DNA of 42,805 bases, taken from Lachnospiraceae bacterium JC7. Its GTDB lineage: Bacteria; Bacillota; Clostridia; Lachnospirales; Lachnospiraceae. The notes below the pieces were generated by a model, which ran no database searches, was not told the DNA's origin, and worked only from the letters and a program-made list of their open reading frames with translations. The translations under genes were made by a program, and so were the position numbers. Where the stretch lies: NCBI GenBank assembly GCA_000513555.1, contig ALYD01000028.1, positions 1-42,805 of the forward strand. The letters run 5' to 3'. Position 1 is the stretch's first letter; every line of letters begins with the position of its first letter. This document shows positions 42,781 through 42,805 of the stretch, piece by piece.

Positions 42781-42805
42781 TTATCCAAGGAGTGAAAGAA
42801 CACCC
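42781..42805 (-). CDS. Second flagellin, C-terminal end only (partial)
   Basis: Reading in from the right edge, the minus strand encodes GVLSLLG and a TAA stop. This matches the flagellin C-terminus seen at 41605 (GVLSLLQG). A hairpin terminator follows 48 bp after the stop. The rest of the gene lies outside the window, so this is a tandem flagellin seen only at its end. Confidence 0.75.

Overview
The window looks like chromosomal DNA of a motile, low-GC Gram-positive anaerobe, most likely a member of the Lachnospiraceae (Butyrivibrio, Roseburia or Lachnospira relatives). This rests on AGGAGG-type ribosome sites, SigD-type motility promoters, Clostridia-type proteins (aconitase, CgeB/DUF3880 glycosyltransferases, a short flagellin, YitT) and strong hairpin terminators. 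I see no insertion sequence, prophage, CRISPR array or tRNA, and base composition is even throughout. The genus is an inference.

Left edge (1-2000): a near-consensus promoter and structured leader point left, out of the window, probably into an rRNA operon. A 45-residue membrane peptide gene and an AEC-family transporter follow. From 2000 to 11700 lies a citrate block. It holds an isocitrate dehydrogenase, a CcpC-like LysR regulator and aconitase (all minus), a CitMHS citrate transporter (minus), a hybrid sensor kinase (minus) and a divergent OmpR-type response regulator (plus). Together they would import citrate and convert it to 2-oxoglutarate. From 11650 to 15560 there are a CgeB-like glycosyltransferase, a nitroreductase with a divergent LysR regulator, and a YitT-type membrane protein.

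From 15770 to 20880 two c-di-GMP enzymes (GGDEF and HD-GYP) flank an unknown membrane-anchored protein and a 2-hydroxycarboxylate (citrate/malate) transporter with an elaborate promoter and leader region. From 21160 to 31260 lies a chemotaxis block: a very short soluble chemoreceptor-like protein paired with a secreted SH3-like membrane protein, a large dCache chemoreceptor, an isolated flgB, and cheA-cheW-cheR-cheB. No cheY, cheC or cheD is present here.

From 31370 to the right edge is a surface and flagellar glycosylation region. A plus-strand set encodes a membrane-anchored C39-like peptidase, a helical protein of unknown function and a StrF-like glycosyltransferase. A minus-strand set of six glycosyltransferase genes lies downstream of a flagellin gene, and the last residues of a second flagellin run off the right edge. 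The helical protein and the StrF-like glycosyltransferase, separate genes on the plus strand, reappear fused in reversed order in the first gene of the minus-strand set. This is the most novel-looking relationship in the window. The likely overall theme is motile behaviour (chemotaxis, c-di-GMP, modified flagella) next to organic-acid uptake and glutamate-precursor synthesis.
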